Shown here piece after piece: positions 43,328-52,954 of a stretch of 64,000 nucleotides of DNA. The stretch spans positions 13,682 to 77,681 of the forward strand of contig JASDTB010000045.1 in NCBI GenBank assembly GCA_041441455.1, in the 5' to 3' direction. A program made the translations under genes and the position numbers. The notes under the pieces are model-generated. The model saw only the letters and a program-made list of their open reading frames with translations, was not told where the DNA came from and did no database searches. This stretch comes from JAFIHK01 sp041441455. Its GTDB lineage: Bacteria > Bacteroidota > Bacteroidia > Bacteroidales > UBA932. How positions within the stretch are numbered: position 1 is the first letter of the stretch; the number at the start of each line of letters is the position of its first letter.

Positions 43328-45030
43328 ATTAGTTGTTTTGCTTTTTTTTCTGGAACAAATTTCCATGAATTTATAGTCTCTAGTTCAACTTGTGGATGCT
43401 TTTTAAAATATTGGTAAACAAGTTCTCTTATATCAGACATTCTTTCAATCACTCTTTGAGTTCGCTCATTAGAATCTAATCCGGCTCCTTTTTCTAATAG
43501 ATCACCACCTCCATTTGCTCTATAAGATGAGATTGCAACCTTATATGTTTTCTTTAAATCAAATGATTCACCGTTGCTCATCGATTTGATATTAATCATC
43601 TCCCCTTTCGGCTTATTAATATTTACTTCATAAATAATTCCTGCTGCAGAATCGAAACTAAAGAAATAATGTTCAAATTGATATTTCTTCCTTTCAATAT
43701 TGTATTTTATTCTGAATAACCTCTTTGAGTTTGGTTTTACTGGTGCTAAAATCCACTGGTCGTAAGACAGTTCAAGATAGTTTTTAATCTCTTGTCCAGT
43801 AAGCTCCATTACATATAATTGGTTTTCGAAAGGATAGAGATTCATTAAATCTTGAAAATTCAAATCACCTTTGTTTATTTTTACATCAAAATTTAAAGGA
43901 GAGGCAAAAGAAATATCTGCTTTTGTAGTTTCTAACTGAATTTTATGAATTAAATCAATGTAAAGAGAAGGTCCGGCAAAAGCATCTCTTGAATAGATAT
44001 CCTTAGTAATAGATCCAATTTTCTTATTAGTAAACTCCCTTACTTTTGAATATTTAGCCCTAAATTGTTGATTAAAATCTGAATCTGCAGGTAATCCCGA
44101 CATATTTACAACGGTTCCCAATATGCTTTTATCTACAACTTTATCATTTTCTATTGATATAGTTATTTTAACATGCGAAATGTTTTGTGCTCTATTGCCT
44201 GCCTCAATAACTAAGACACTATCCTCTCCATTGTAAACTTTTTTATTAAAAACTTTATGGTCGTGAGCGGCAAACACAACATCAATTCCTTTTATCTTAG
44301 AGGCTGTGTACAATGCGGGATCTTCTATATTTGGATCTGATTCTATTCCAATACCCGCATGCATAGCAACTACAATAATATGAGGTTTTTCGTTTTGATT
44401 AATATAATTAACCCAATACGATGTTGTTTCTGGTATTTTTTTGAATTCCATACCTTTCCATAAGCTTGGAGTAAGCCAACTTGGAATATTTGGATTTGTC
44501 AGCCCAATTACTGCAATCCTTATACCTTCGCGAATAATAATTGTGTATGGTAAAAAGTAAGGTTTTCCATTGTCTGTTCGGATCGCATTAGCAGCTAAAT
44601 ATGGAGCTGAAAGTTCATTTTTTAATTTATTATATACTTTACCACCCGTTTCAATATCGTGATTCCCAACAACTACAGCATCATATTTCAAATATTCAAC
44701 AATCTCTGTAAGAATATGTCTTCCTGTAGTGTCTATATAGTTATAAAAGAAACTCGCATTATCTCCTTGAAGGTTATCTCCTAGTTCTAGTAAAATCGGA
44801 TCAATTTTAGCATTAGCTCTCTCATTTTTCAGGTATTTTGAGACTATTGATAGTGAACTTTGGTTAACTCCTTTGTCTATATATGTGGAATCAAAAAATC
44901 GTCCATGAAGATCGTTTGTCGCATAAATATTAATCACATGCTTTCCATCTTTAGGACTTATAGGCTTTGCAACTACTAAAAATGGCAAAAACAAAACTAT
45001 TAAAACTAATATTGATTTATTGAATTGCAT
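43291..45030 (-). CDS. Secreted 5'-nucleotidase / 2',3'-cyclic phosphodiesterase
   Basis: The 579-residue protein has a signal peptide (about 1-22, ending VVAKP). The metallophosphatase domain shows YATNDLHGRFFD, LLELGDNLQGD, VVGNHDIETGG, VVAMHAGIG and VFAAHDHKVFN, all metal-site motifs. The C-terminal domain carries MNLYPFENQLYVMELTGQEI and the substrate loop SYRANGGGDLLEK. It should dephosphorylate nucleotides in the periplasm for nucleoside uptake. It sits 27 bases after the omega-amidase gene. Confidence 0.92.
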   Translation of the reverse strand: MQFNKSILVLIVLFLPFLVVAKPISPKDGKHVINIYATNDLHGRFFDSTYIDKGVNQSSLSIVSKYLKNERANAKIDPILLELGDNLQGDNASFFYNYIDTTGRHILTEIVEYLKYDAVVVGNHDIETGGKVYNKLKNELSAPYLAANAIRTDNGKPYFLPYTIIIREGIRIAVIGLTNPNIPSWLTPSLWKGMEFKKIPETTSYWVNYINQNEKPHIIVVAMHAGIGIESDPNIEDPALYTASKIKGIDVVFAAHDHKVFNKKVYNGEDSVLVIEAGNRAQNISHVKITISIENDKVVDKSILGTVVNMSGLPADSDFNQQFRAKYSKVREFTNKKIGSITKDIYSRDAFAGPSLYIDLIHKIQLETTKADISFASPLNFDVKINKGDLNFQDLMNLYPFENQLYVMELTGQEIKNYLELSYDQWILAPVKPNSKRLFRIKYNIERKKYQFEHYFFSFDSAAGIIYEVNINKPKGEMINIKSMSNGESFDLKKTYKVAISSYRANGGGDLLEKGAGLDSNERTQRVIERMSDIRELVYQYFKKHPQVELETINSWKFVPEKKAKQLIQTDFKLLFKNL

Positions 45031-45057
45031 ATAATTGTGGGGATTGTGAAATTAAAT

Positions 45058-45825
45058 TTACTCAAAATAAAATTTATCAGCATCTTTCCAAACTGGAAAC
45101 TTTTCTCGAAAATGTGTCAATTTATCTTTGTCGATAGTTAATACACTATATGACTCTTCAGACCCTAATTTAAATATTGTATTTCCTTTGAAGTCTACAG
45201 CAATTGAATTGCCATTATAAGAATTAGATGGCTCATTTCCAGTTCTATTGACAAAAATTGCATAGGATTGATTTTCAATAGCTCTTGCTTTAGTAAGAGG
45301 CTCTGTTACAGATATTCTAGAGGATGGCCAACATGATATATTAATTAAAACATCATAATTATTTTCAACAATTCTTGACCATACTGGAAATCTTAGATCA
45401 TAACATATCTGGATTTTTATCTTTAAATCTAGATAGTCAACAATTGTTTGAGATGTCCCAGCTTTAAAAAAAGAGTCTTCACCACCATATGAAAAGAGGT
45501 GCTTTTTATCGTAATATCTAATAAATTCTTCTGTTACAAAATATGCACGATTGTAAATCTTTTCGTTTTCCATTATTGGAATGGAGCCAATAATTGCACA
45601 TCTATACTTGTTGGCATTTTGCTTTAAGAATGATAGTGATTCTCCCTCTTCTGTCTCTGCAAGAGAGACATTCATAGAAAATCCAAACGAAAAAAATTCA
45701 GGAAGGACTATAAGATCCACTCCTGAATTTTCAGTAAATATCTTTTGAAAAATAGTTTCGTATTTTTCAAAATTTAAATCTTTGTTTTCCCAGATTATGT
45801 CTGGTTGTATTATAGCTATCTTCAT
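45058..45825 (-). CDS. Nitrilase-family omega-amidase (YafV-like)
   Basis: The 255-residue carbon-nitrogen hydrolase has the Glu-Lys-Cys triad: LIVLPEFFSFGFSMN, DKKHLFSYGGEDSFFKAG and IQICYDLRFPVWSR. The phrase FSFGFSMN is typical of YafV/omega-amidases, which hydrolyse 2-oxoglutaramate or the methionine-salvage analogue 2-oxosuccinamate-type amides in the cytoplasm. It follows its own promoter and is probably co-transcribed with the nucleotidase. Confidence 0.88.
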   Translation of the reverse strand: MKIAIIQPDIIWENKDLNFEKYETIFQKIFTENSGVDLIVLPEFFSFGFSMNVSLAETEEGESLSFLKQNANKYRCAIIGSIPIMENEKIYNRAYFVTEEFIRYYDKKHLFSYGGEDSFFKAGTSQTIVDYLDLKIKIQICYDLRFPVWSRIVENNYDVLINISCWPSSRISVTEPLTKARAIENQSYAIFVNRTGNEPSNSYNGNSIAVDFKGNTIFKLGSEESYSVLTIDKDKLTHFREKFPVWKDADKFYFE

Positions 45826-45842
45826 ATTTACACTCGTAAACG

Positions 45843-45850
45843 CAAAGATA
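45843..45850 (-). promoter_or_regulatory. Promoter -7 element for the omega-amidase gene
   Basis: TATCTTTG on the minus strand is an exact TAnnTTTG match, 17 bases before the ATG at 45825 and just after the last gene of the starch locus. Confidence 0.5.
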
Positions 45851-45862
45851 GTATTTGATTTT

Positions 45863-47710
45863 CTATTTCAACTCAACTATCATTGACGTTTGACCAGGGA
45901 TTTCAAATTTTTCATCAAATTTTATCTCTTTTTCAGAAATAATATCGATTCCTCCTTTGAAGTTTTTGATATTTTCCTTGTATCTACTCCAATCAATTGT
46001 TATTGGTTTAACATTATTGTTGATAATTGTCATTACTGTCTCACCTGTATTGTATCTGAAGTATACATAAACATTATCAATTGGCCAATAGTGAGTAAGC
46101 TTTCCATCGTGAATTACTTTAGAAGTTTTTCTCCATCCAAATACTTTTCTTGTATGGTTAAGAATATCATTTTCTATATTAGATAAATTCTCTCCTTTAA
46201 ATACATTTTTAGCGTCACCATCCCAACCACCTGGCATATCCATTCTCTCTTGGCCATGTCCTAGAACTCCATCCTTGGTTGCCATCATGATCTCAGTACC
46301 ATAATATAGTTGCGGAATGCCTCGCATTGTCGCTAAAAGTGATAGTATCATCTTTAATTTTGAAGGGTTCTTTTTGATCAATTCAGAGATTCTGTTTGTA
46401 TCGTGATTATCAGCAAAGATCATTAATGAATACGGATTTTTATAAATATAATCTAGTGCTAATACTCTATGAATTTTAAACATTCCCTCTCCCCAATTAG
46501 GATTTTCATCTTTCAAAAAAGCTTCGAAAATCATGTCTTGCATCCAAAAATCCATTACATGAGTTAACTTGCTATCATATCCGTCTTTATTTTTATTTCC
46601 ACCTTCCCAATAGGCAATTTCTTGTGGGGAGTGATACCAACACTCTCCAACAATACTAATCCATGGATATTCGTTTCGAATTCCATTCATAATTTTAGCA
46701 ATTTGATATTTATCGCTGTATGGATAAGTATCAACTCTAATCCCAGAAATTCCCGACCATTCAACCCACCAAATCATATTTTGAATGAAATATGTAACAA
46801 GCTGTTCATTCTTTAGATTCATATCAGGCATTGACGTGTCAAACCACCCTTTTATTAATAAATCTTTGTCAGCTTCAGCAGCATGAATATCAGCATGCCC
46901 TGTCATTGCAAAGTTTGACTGGGTATATTTTGGAAATGTATTGATCCAATCTTTAAACGGAGGATCATTAACCCACCAATGACTTAATCCGCAGTGATTT
47001 GGAATAAAATCTTGTATAATTTTAATCCCTCTTTTGGCTGCTTCATCTACATATTTTTTGTACAATTCGTTTGTTCCATATCTTGGATCAATTTTATAAT
47101 AGTCTGAACATGCGTATCCATGATATGATACTTTTGGCTCGTTATCTTCTAAAAGAGGTGTAGACCATATTGCAGTAACACCTAAAGAAGATATGTAGTC
47201 CAAAGAGTTAATTATCCCTTGTAAATCTCCTCCATGTCTTCCTAAAATATCAGATCTATTTGACTTGTCTGGATAACCATTAACATTATCATTCTTAACA
47301 TCTCCATTAGCAAATCTATCTGGCATGAGAAGATAAATCATGTCTGAACTATCGAAGCTTGTTCTTTTCTTCGAACTCTTTCTGCCTTCAATCTTGTATT
47401 TAAAGGATACAACTTTCCCCTTTCCATTCTTAAGAACAAATTCATATTCACCTGTCGATAATCCATTATCAAATTTTACATCAGCAAAAACATAATTTGG
47501 ATTATCGCCATTTTTCACATTTAACACCTTTATTCGAGAATCTTTAGCTGTTAATGTTGAATTGTGAAGATCCTCTCCGTATATCATTATACGAAGAGGA
47601 TGTTTCATACCTGTCCACCATGATGGTGGTTCAACTCTGTTTATCATCTGTGAAAACAGAATATTAATAGTAAATAAAAGGGAAATCGATAAAAATATCT
47701 TCTTTCTCAT
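45863..47710 (-). CDS. SusA-like GH13 neopullulanase/cyclomaltodextrinase
   Basis: The 615-residue protein has an ordinary cleaved-type signal (ISLLFTINILFSQ, no lipobox). An N-terminal Ig-like domain (about 25-125, RVEPPSWWTGMKHPLRIMI) of the cyclomaltodextrinase type precedes the barrel. Catalytic motifs: IRVDTYPYSD (Asp nucleophile), IVGECWYHSP (acid Glu) and FADNHDTNRIS (Asp). DYYKIDPRYGTNELYKKYVD and IIQDFIPNHCG are conserved barrel motifs. It should cut maltodextrins in the periplasm, as SusA does. It is last in the locus, 11 bases after the preceding gene. Confidence 0.93.
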   Translation of the reverse strand: MRKKIFLSISLLFTINILFSQMINRVEPPSWWTGMKHPLRIMIYGEDLHNSTLTAKDSRIKVLNVKNGDNPNYVFADVKFDNGLSTGEYEFVLKNGKGKVVSFKYKIEGRKSSKKRTSFDSSDMIYLLMPDRFANGDVKNDNVNGYPDKSNRSDILGRHGGDLQGIINSLDYISSLGVTAIWSTPLLEDNEPKVSYHGYACSDYYKIDPRYGTNELYKKYVDEAAKRGIKIIQDFIPNHCGLSHWWVNDPPFKDWINTFPKYTQSNFAMTGHADIHAAEADKDLLIKGWFDTSMPDMNLKNEQLVTYFIQNMIWWVEWSGISGIRVDTYPYSDKYQIAKIMNGIRNEYPWISIVGECWYHSPQEIAYWEGGNKNKDGYDSKLTHVMDFWMQDMIFEAFLKDENPNWGEGMFKIHRVLALDYIYKNPYSLMIFADNHDTNRISELIKKNPSKLKMILSLLATMRGIPQLYYGTEIMMATKDGVLGHGQERMDMPGGWDGDAKNVFKGENLSNIENDILNHTRKVFGWRKTSKVIHDGKLTHYWPIDNVYVYFRYNTGETVMTIINNNVKPITIDWSRYKENIKNFKGGIDIISEKEIKFDEKFEIPGQTSMIVELK

Positions 47711-47721
47711 TATTTGTTTTA

Positions 47722-49074
47722 TTATTTCTTGAAGTAAATTTTATAGTCTCTTGGTAATAGTTTAAATTCACCACTATTAGTAAGTTGTACTGTTGTTGTA
47801 TCCATAAATGAATTATAAGTTCCTGCCTCTAATCCTTTTTCAACCTTTATAGTTAATGTATCAGTTGAGAAATTAAAGATAGAGATAACAGAGTTAGAAC
47901 CGCTCTTTCTTTGCATTACATATACAGATGATGGCTTATCTGTATTAATCTCTTCGAAGTTGTAATTATCAGGAGCATTTAAGACAGGGTTCTCTTTTCT
48001 TAATTTATATAATTCTTGATATAACTTTGTATAGCTTGTATCTCTCTTCCAATCTATTGAATCCTTTTCAAAGAATAGTAATCTTCTATTAAATCCAGCC
48101 TCTTGACCGTTATAAATCAAAGGAATTCCTGGAGCGACATATGTAAATACAGCCATTTGTTTTGCATATTCTCCCATTCTTTCATGCTCAGAACCCTTCC
48201 AGCTATTTTCATCATGATTTGAGGTAAAATTGAAAGGAATTGTATTTGACGGGAATCTTTTTACTGACTCTGTAAAGTATTTTCTTAATGTATCAGCAGT
48301 TGCTTTTCCTTGTGCAATATTATTCATTATATGATGTAGATGCCAAGCATAATATGCGTTGAAAGCATTTTTCTGTAATTCTGGATTTTCAGCTTCAGCT
48401 AACATAAAGACATCGTTTTTAACTTTTTTGATCTCCGAAAATGCATCTTCCCAAAAATCTACAGGTACATGTTCTGCAACATCGCATCTGAATCCATCTA
48501 TATTTGCCTCTTTAATCCAGAATATCATGGCCTCTTTCATCGCACTTCTCATCTCTTTGTTGTCGTAATTCAATTTTGCTACGTCAGTCCAATCAAATGG
48601 TGCGACAGGATTAGTTCCTGTTGAATCCATAACATACCACTCTTTATTATTAATCCATGCAGCATCTCTAGAAGTGTGGTTTGCAACCCAATCAATGATT
48701 ACTTTCATTCCTAACTCGTGTGCTTTTGCAACAAGGCTCTTGAAATCATCTATAGTTCCAAATTCAGGATTTACTGCTTTGTAATCTTTTACAGAGTAGT
48801 AACTACCAAGAGACCCTTTTCTTGCTTCAACTCCAATTGGTGTTATAGGCATAAACCAAAGAACGTCAACTCCAAGTGATTTTAATCTTGGAAGCTCTTT
48901 TTCTACTGAAGTGAATTTTCCATCAACAGAGAATTGTCTTGTATTTACTTCATAAATTACTGCATTTTTAATCCATTCAGGATGTTCTACAGTAGAAATC
49001 AACTTCTTTTCTCCGCTACAAGAAATCATTAGTAGCGAGAGGAAAACCGTGAAAAATAAGGCAATTTTCTTCAT
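47722..49074 (-). CDS. GH13 alpha-amylase lipoprotein (compact)
   Basis: The 450-residue enzyme has a lipoprotein signal (MKKIALFFTVFLSLLMISC, Cys19) followed by SGEKK, without the Lys-Asp surface signal, so a periplasmic anchor is likelier. Catalytic motifs: DGFRCDVAEHVPVDFW (Asp), MLAEAENPELQ (Glu) and FTSNHDENSWKGS (Asp). VIIDWVANHTSRDAAW is conserved region I. It has no extra N-terminal domain. It likely trims maltodextrins alongside the SusA-like enzyme. Confidence 0.92.
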   Translation of the reverse strand: MKKIALFFTVFLSLLMISCSGEKKLISTVEHPEWIKNAVIYEVNTRQFSVDGKFTSVEKELPRLKSLGVDVLWFMPITPIGVEARKGSLGSYYSVKDYKAVNPEFGTIDDFKSLVAKAHELGMKVIIDWVANHTSRDAAWINNKEWYVMDSTGTNPVAPFDWTDVAKLNYDNKEMRSAMKEAMIFWIKEANIDGFRCDVAEHVPVDFWEDAFSEIKKVKNDVFMLAEAENPELQKNAFNAYYAWHLHHIMNNIAQGKATADTLRKYFTESVKRFPSNTIPFNFTSNHDENSWKGSEHERMGEYAKQMAVFTYVAPGIPLIYNGQEAGFNRRLLFFEKDSIDWKRDTSYTKLYQELYKLRKENPVLNAPDNYNFEEINTDKPSSVYVMQRKSGSNSVISIFNFSTDTLTIKVEKGLEAGTYNSFMDTTTVQLTNSGEFKLLPRDYKIYFKK

Positions 49075-49079
49075 ATAAT

Positions 49080-51203
49080 TTATTTGTTTTTAAGTTTTGC
49101 AGAAATAATTGTGAATGAGACAGGAGCTACTTCTAATGTCATTACTTTTTTGTCGGCAGATAGAAGTTTACCAAAATTTTCAATAGTCGATTGAGGATCA
49201 ATTTCAAATGGTAAATTTAATTGAACCTCCTTTTTATCTTTTGTTTTATTTAGGGTCACAATTACTATCTCACCAAAGTAAATACGACAATATGAAATTA
49301 TGTCTTTTTCTGTTTTTAATGGGATTAAATCTCCGTAAATTAATGGTAATGATGTTTTTCTTAGATTAATCATCTTCTTTGCATTATTCACTAGAGCATT
49401 CTCTTTTTGTGAATATCCATCAAACCTCATCCATCTTCTATTATCTGGATCATTTGCTCCAGGATCTCCATACTCGTCCCCATAGTAAATGCATGGCACA
49501 CCTGGAATAGTGAAAATAAAGGCTTGTAGCATTGCTAATTTATCATATCCAACTTCATCTCCTACACCAATTTCTCTTTTCCATCCGGCCATTTTAGAGT
49601 CTTCATTTTGTGATACAGCTCCTCCTGCCAATGAAATAAACCTAGGACGGTCGTGATTACCGGTTATATACCCCATAACATTATGATATCCATATGTATT
49701 AAGGCTATTCATTAGGTTATTTTTAAGATCATTAAAATCACCTGTTGAATCGACAGTACTTCTTATAAATGCATCATATACATTAAAATCAAATTGTCCG
49801 TCAAGCATCCCATTTTTTACATAAGACTCAATAAGCTCTGGGCTACCATAAGTCTCTCCAATTTGAAATACGTTTCTACCTGGAAATGATTTTAAAATTT
49901 TTGTAGTTAGTGTTCTCCAATAAACTTCTGGTATGTGCTTAGTCGCATCGTGCCTAAAACCATCAAAATCGAAATTTTTCAACCACAATAGAGCAGAGTC
50001 AGTCATTGGTTCGTAAACATATTGTCTCTCTAAATCCAAAGAAGGAATGTGATTATCAAACCATGTAGTTAGTCTGAACTCATCCCATAATTGTAAATTT
50101 GGTCTACCATCAGGAGTAGTTTTTGGGGTTACCCAATCTGGATGAGCTGTCAATGTTGGACTATTAATATGCATGTGGTTTGCGACATAATCAAGTATTA
50201 CATTGATTCCTCTCTTGTGAGCCTCTTCTAATAACTCTTTTAGCACTTTTTCATTACCAAATCTATCATCGATTTTTGTAATAAATATTGGCCAGTAACC
50301 ATGATAGCCACTAAATTTTGTTTTAGGATCTTTATTTTGGCCCCAAGCATCGTATGGATTTTGTGTAATCGGAGACAACCATATAGTGTTAATACCTAAA
50401 TCGGAGAAATAATTCGATTTTATTTTTTCTAATACTCCTTCAAGGTCTCCTCCATAGTAATCTACTTTTGGTAAGACATCTGGAGAATTAAGCTTCTTGG
50501 TATTTGAAGGATTTCCATCATAAAATCTATCAATCAATAATGAATACAAAATATAAGAGTGTTTATCTCCTCTTGTAATCATATTTGAGTTGTTAACTAC
50601 AACTCCCTTTTTGATTGGGATTAAAATATCGTTAGAAAGACCTTTGCCATCTGTTGCAAAAACTCTTATAAACGAAGTTTCAAAGTCTTTTGAGCACTCT
50701 GGGATTTTAACATAAATATTTACAGAAGAGTCCGCACTTTGTCTTATAGTGCTGTAATCGTGGCTAAGTACAGAGTTTTGCCACATAACCACCACTTTTT
50801 CTGGAACAAATTCTGCAGTCAATCTAATTTCAGAATCATCTGCATATTCTGAATACAATAACAGATTATTTCTTTGATCTCTTTTGTCGAATGCTATTAT
50901 TGTAGCTGTCTCTCCTTCAGAAGATACCTCAATTGTTGATAGAATTGATAAACTATCTTTTTTAATGAGTTTAATAGTATCATTATAAGGATTTGAAATA
51001 ACGTCAAAATCCTTTGAGCTAATATTACTTATATTCTTTATCAGAGGGAAAAAGTCTCTAACTAGAATAAGTGTAGTATCTTTTTTAATTGTTAGCGGTC
51101 TAGCAATATCATACTTGTCTAGTTGGGTTGCGATATGTTCCTTGATACAAGATGATAAGAAAGCAGATGCTAAAAAAACATAAATTATTGCTTTAAGTTT
51201 CAT
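49080..51203 (-). CDS. GH13 lipoprotein with N-terminal beta-sandwich domains
   Basis: The 707-residue protein starts MKLKAIIYVFLASAFLSSC (Cys19) followed by IKEH, a Lys-Glu pair compatible with surface export. The ATG at 51203 was chosen over a TTG two codons earlier. Residues to about 205 are beta-rich, probably starch-binding or Ig-like domains. The GH13 barrel follows with FDGFRHDATKHIPEVYW (Asp), FQIGETYGSPEL (Glu) and YITGNHDRPRFISLAGG (Asp). It is 5 bases before the next amylase. Specificity (amylase versus pullulanase) is unknown. Confidence 0.9.
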   Translation of the reverse strand: MKLKAIIYVFLASAFLSSCIKEHIATQLDKYDIARPLTIKKDTTLILVRDFFPLIKNISNISSKDFDVISNPYNDTIKLIKKDSLSILSTIEVSSEGETATIIAFDKRDQRNNLLLYSEYADDSEIRLTAEFVPEKVVVMWQNSVLSHDYSTIRQSADSSVNIYVKIPECSKDFETSFIRVFATDGKGLSNDILIPIKKGVVVNNSNMITRGDKHSYILYSLLIDRFYDGNPSNTKKLNSPDVLPKVDYYGGDLEGVLEKIKSNYFSDLGINTIWLSPITQNPYDAWGQNKDPKTKFSGYHGYWPIFITKIDDRFGNEKVLKELLEEAHKRGINVILDYVANHMHINSPTLTAHPDWVTPKTTPDGRPNLQLWDEFRLTTWFDNHIPSLDLERQYVYEPMTDSALLWLKNFDFDGFRHDATKHIPEVYWRTLTTKILKSFPGRNVFQIGETYGSPELIESYVKNGMLDGQFDFNVYDAFIRSTVDSTGDFNDLKNNLMNSLNTYGYHNVMGYITGNHDRPRFISLAGGAVSQNEDSKMAGWKREIGVGDEVGYDKLAMLQAFIFTIPGVPCIYYGDEYGDPGANDPDNRRWMRFDGYSQKENALVNNAKKMINLRKTSLPLIYGDLIPLKTEKDIISYCRIYFGEIVIVTLNKTKDKKEVQLNLPFEIDPQSTIENFGKLLSADKKVMTLEVAPVSFTIISAKLKNK

Positions 51204-51219
51204 AATCAACTCTTTAAAT

Positions 51220-52878
51220 TTAAATCTCGAAAATTATTGTTGAATATGGGGGCATTAACATAGAGAGGTTGTCATTTGGTTCTTGTGTATAGTTCACTCT
51301 ACCCATGTCTGCTATTGCCTTTTTTACCTTTTGGTTAATTTCATAACGAGTATAATTAGAAGATACATTGTGAACTATTAAAAGTTTCTCTCCTGCTGCT
51401 TCGCGATAAAACACCATAAAATTCTTAGGATACGAATCAAAGTTGCTCGGTAGAGACATTGTTCCCGAAGCCAACGCTGGATATGTATTTCTTAATTCAA
51501 TGAATTTCTTGTAAATTCTATATAATGATTCGTAATCAGTCATCTGTTGGTTCAAAGGCTTCACTGTATTATCTGTAGAGTTAGCTGGTGTAAACCATTT
51601 AGCTCTATATATATCTGTGGAGAAATTACTCCAAAGGAATGGCTCTCTTACGTTTTTATCATCGTTTCCCTTCATCCCAAGCATCCCTAATTCTTCTCCA
51701 TAATACAAATAAGGAGAACCACTTACTGTAAGCATGATTGCCGCAGCAATTCTCGCCTTCATCTTGTCTGTACCCAAAACAGAAATAGTTCTGTCTTCAT
51801 CATGGTTAGACAATTTTGTTGCATTGATAAAATCTGTCCTTACTTGGACAAATCTATTTTCCATATCAATGATATCCTTTGGATACCATTTTGCATGAGC
51901 GTTATTTATAGCATAAATTAACTTATACCATGCATCAAAATTAAACATAGCAGGTAACCCTTTATAATAAGGTGCGACCTTTTGATAGTCTCCAGTTAAG
52001 TTCTCTCCTACCATGTAAATGTCAGCTTTTGTCTTCTTTAATTCGTTATAAAATTTCTGAAGAAAAATTGGATTTTCGTCAGAATCTTCATTTTGATATA
52101 TGTGTTTTACAGCATCTAATCTAAAACCATCAACTCCTTTGCCTAACCAAAATTTTGCTGCGTCTACTATAGCTTTAAATGGATCGCTATTTTCACATGT
52201 AGAGACTGGTCCAAAATTGATATCTGGCATCCAATCAGAAAACATTCCCATATATTTAAATCCAGTTGTTCCAGATGGAACATTATGCCATTGACCTGCT
52301 GAATAGTAATTAGTCATTGGGACCATTCCATTTGAAATCCACTGCTGAACTTCATTTGCAGGTGCAAACAGAAAGTAGTTTCTATAAGAACTCGTTTCAC
52401 TGCTTATTGCAGATGTAAACCATGGGTGAAATTTAGATGTATGATTAACAACAAAATCAAGAATAACTTTTATTCCTAGACTATGAGCTTTAGCAATCAT
52501 CGCATCAAAATCAGCTTGAGTTCCTAAATCGGCAGCAACAGATTTATAGTCTTCAACATCATATCCGTGATAAGATCCTGTTTTATGAATTGGAGTTATC
52601 CATATTCCAGAGACTCCTAATTCATTTAAATAATCAAGTTTCGCAGTAATACCTTTCAGATCTCCTACTCCATCCCCATTTCCGTCGGCAAAAGAGCGAA
52701 CAAAAATTTCATAAAAAACTCCACCTCGTTTACTCTTATCCCAAGTTCTTGCTTGATATTGCGAAACATCGTCTGTAACAGGTACTGGAACCTGTCCTCC
52801 ACCACCTCCACCTCCATTATCTTTTGAACAAGATATGATTAAAAATAGAAATAATAACGAATAAAGAAATCTTCTCAT
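51220..52878 (-). CDS. susG: SusG-like surface GH13 alpha-amylase lipoprotein
   Basis: The 552-residue protein has a lipoprotein signal (MRRFLYSLLFLFLIISC, Cys17) followed by SKDN, a surface-export-type signal, then seven Gly in a row as a flexible tether. Barrel motifs: FYEIFVRSFADGNGDGVGDL, VILDFVVNHTS, DGFRLDAVKHIYQ (Asp), MVGENLTGD (Glu) and LSNHDEDRTIS (Asp). SusG hydrolyses starch at the outer surface. No CBM58 insertion is evident, so it is shorter than B. thetaiotaomicron SusG. A hairpin lies between it and susE. Confidence 0.88.
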   Translation of the reverse strand: MRRFLYSLLFLFLIISCSKDNGGGGGGGQVPVPVTDDVSQYQARTWDKSKRGGVFYEIFVRSFADGNGDGVGDLKGITAKLDYLNELGVSGIWITPIHKTGSYHGYDVEDYKSVAADLGTQADFDAMIAKAHSLGIKVILDFVVNHTSKFHPWFTSAISSETSSYRNYFLFAPANEVQQWISNGMVPMTNYYSAGQWHNVPSGTTGFKYMGMFSDWMPDINFGPVSTCENSDPFKAIVDAAKFWLGKGVDGFRLDAVKHIYQNEDSDENPIFLQKFYNELKKTKADIYMVGENLTGDYQKVAPYYKGLPAMFNFDAWYKLIYAINNAHAKWYPKDIIDMENRFVQVRTDFINATKLSNHDEDRTISVLGTDKMKARIAAAIMLTVSGSPYLYYGEELGMLGMKGNDDKNVREPFLWSNFSTDIYRAKWFTPANSTDNTVKPLNQQMTDYESLYRIYKKFIELRNTYPALASGTMSLPSNFDSYPKNFMVFYREAAGEKLLIVHNVSSNYTRYEINQKVKKAIADMGRVNYTQEPNDNLSMLMPPYSTIIFEI

Positions 52879-52897
52879 AATAATATCGTTTTATTAA

Positions 52898-52933
52898 GGA
52901 AAAGGGATTCTCCTTTCGGAGATATCCCCTTCC
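52898..52933 (-). other. Intercistronic hairpin between susE and susG
   Basis: GGGAT/ATCCC and CTCC/GGAG pair around a 4-base loop, with outer GG/CC and AA/TT pairs (52898-52933) and no T-run. It lies 3' of susE and 20 bases before susG. Such stems often shield upstream mRNA from exonucleases, which would favour SusCDE over the enzymes; this role is inferred. Confidence 0.5.
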
Positions 52934-52954
52934 ACTAACTAAATACACTTATAA

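Noticed and set aside
52781..52820. GGN repeat in susG as a phase-variation tract
   Set aside because: It encodes seven Gly with mixed third bases, so in-frame slippage would only change linker length.
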